Assembly: GCA_947579605.1 (NCBI GenBank)
Contig: OX388319.1
Location: 1,674,001-1,738,000 of the forward strand
Source of the DNA: Athripsodes cinereus
Lineage: Eukaryota; Arthropoda; Insecta; Trichoptera; Leptoceridae
Direction: 5' to 3'
DNA: 64,000 nucleotides
Shown one piece after another: positions 63,784-64,000 of this stretch. Each line of letters begins with the position of its first letter. Position 1 is the stretch's first letter. The position numbers were made by a program, and so were the translations under genes. Below the pieces are notes generated by a model. That model worked only from the letters and a program-made list of their open reading frames with translations. It had not been told where the DNA came from and did not search any database.

Positions 63784-64000
63784 AAACTACAATAAATCAA
63801 AACAATTTTAAAAATTATAAAAATAGTACATCATTATGTGCATTAATAATAATTTGAGTACCTATTTGAAATATTTGAGAATGTATGTATAACAATAATA
63901 ATAAAATATATAATTTGAGTATGTACCTACTCAGTGTTAGTATCAGCTCATTAGTGATTCCGTGTGCCCCCCAAGACCCTGGGACCCTGACTGTTTAGGC

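Overview
The window looks like gene-poor, AT-rich, non-coding nuclear DNA from an insect, most likely a moth or butterfly. This is an inference. It rests on scattered TAGGTAGGTACCTA-type tracts, tRNA-headed SINEs, many 5'-truncated RTE- and Jockey/CR1-like LINE tails, hAT, mariner and PIF-like elements, and the absence of any recognisable multi-exon host gene. There are no operons, CRISPR arrays or functional RNA genes. One possible 54-bp host exon (51743-51796, minus strand) is the only hint that the window may lie inside a long intron.

The best-preserved coding unit is a 2.84-kb DNA transposon at 25223-28063. It has 11-bp terminal inverted repeats (TAGGGTGTCCC), a perfect 8-bp target-site duplication (GTGTTTAC), a perfect 21-bp subterminal inverted repeat, and one transposase gene of two exons (about 750 aa after removal of an 85-bp intron). 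It appears potentially autonomous. The protein has the C-x-x-H and R-W landmarks of hAT-like DDE transposases but not a typical hAT C-terminus that I can recognise.

Region by region. 1-9 kb: nested foldback MITEs (1.5-2.2 kb), an RTE fragment, SINEs, another foldback (6.5 kb). 9-22 kb: more SINEs, a nearly open RTE C-terminus (13.4-14.0 kb), a 273-codon open LINE reverse-transcriptase C-terminus (15.8-16.6 kb), an LTR remnant, a GC-rich island near 19 kb. 22.1-22.3 kb: an assembly gap whose two edges repeat each other. 24-28.4 kb: the hAT-like element inside an older repeat. 32-35 kb: a LINE end and a 163-bp satellite array interrupted by a retroelement. 37-38.3 kb: a SINE split by a solo LTR, both with target duplications. 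42.2-46.4 kb: a long terminal-inverted-repeat element with subterminal motif clusters, enclosing a decayed RNase H-bearing LINE that carries a triplicated 308-bp block. 47.7-49.4 kb: nested foldbacks. 52.8-53.0 kb: a perfect 112-bp-arm palindrome. 54-63 kb: two hAT MITEs, a mariner deletion derivative and a PIF/Harbinger-like element. 63.5 kb: another RTE end.

A (TAG)n-tailed SINE, called SINE-A here, is the dominant repeat, with about 27 full or partial copies on both strands. SINE-B and SINE-C have tRNA-like heads with A and B boxes. RTE fragments are labelled RTE-A to RTE-G only to distinguish the C-terminal sequence types seen here. Family names are from motif recognition, not database searches.
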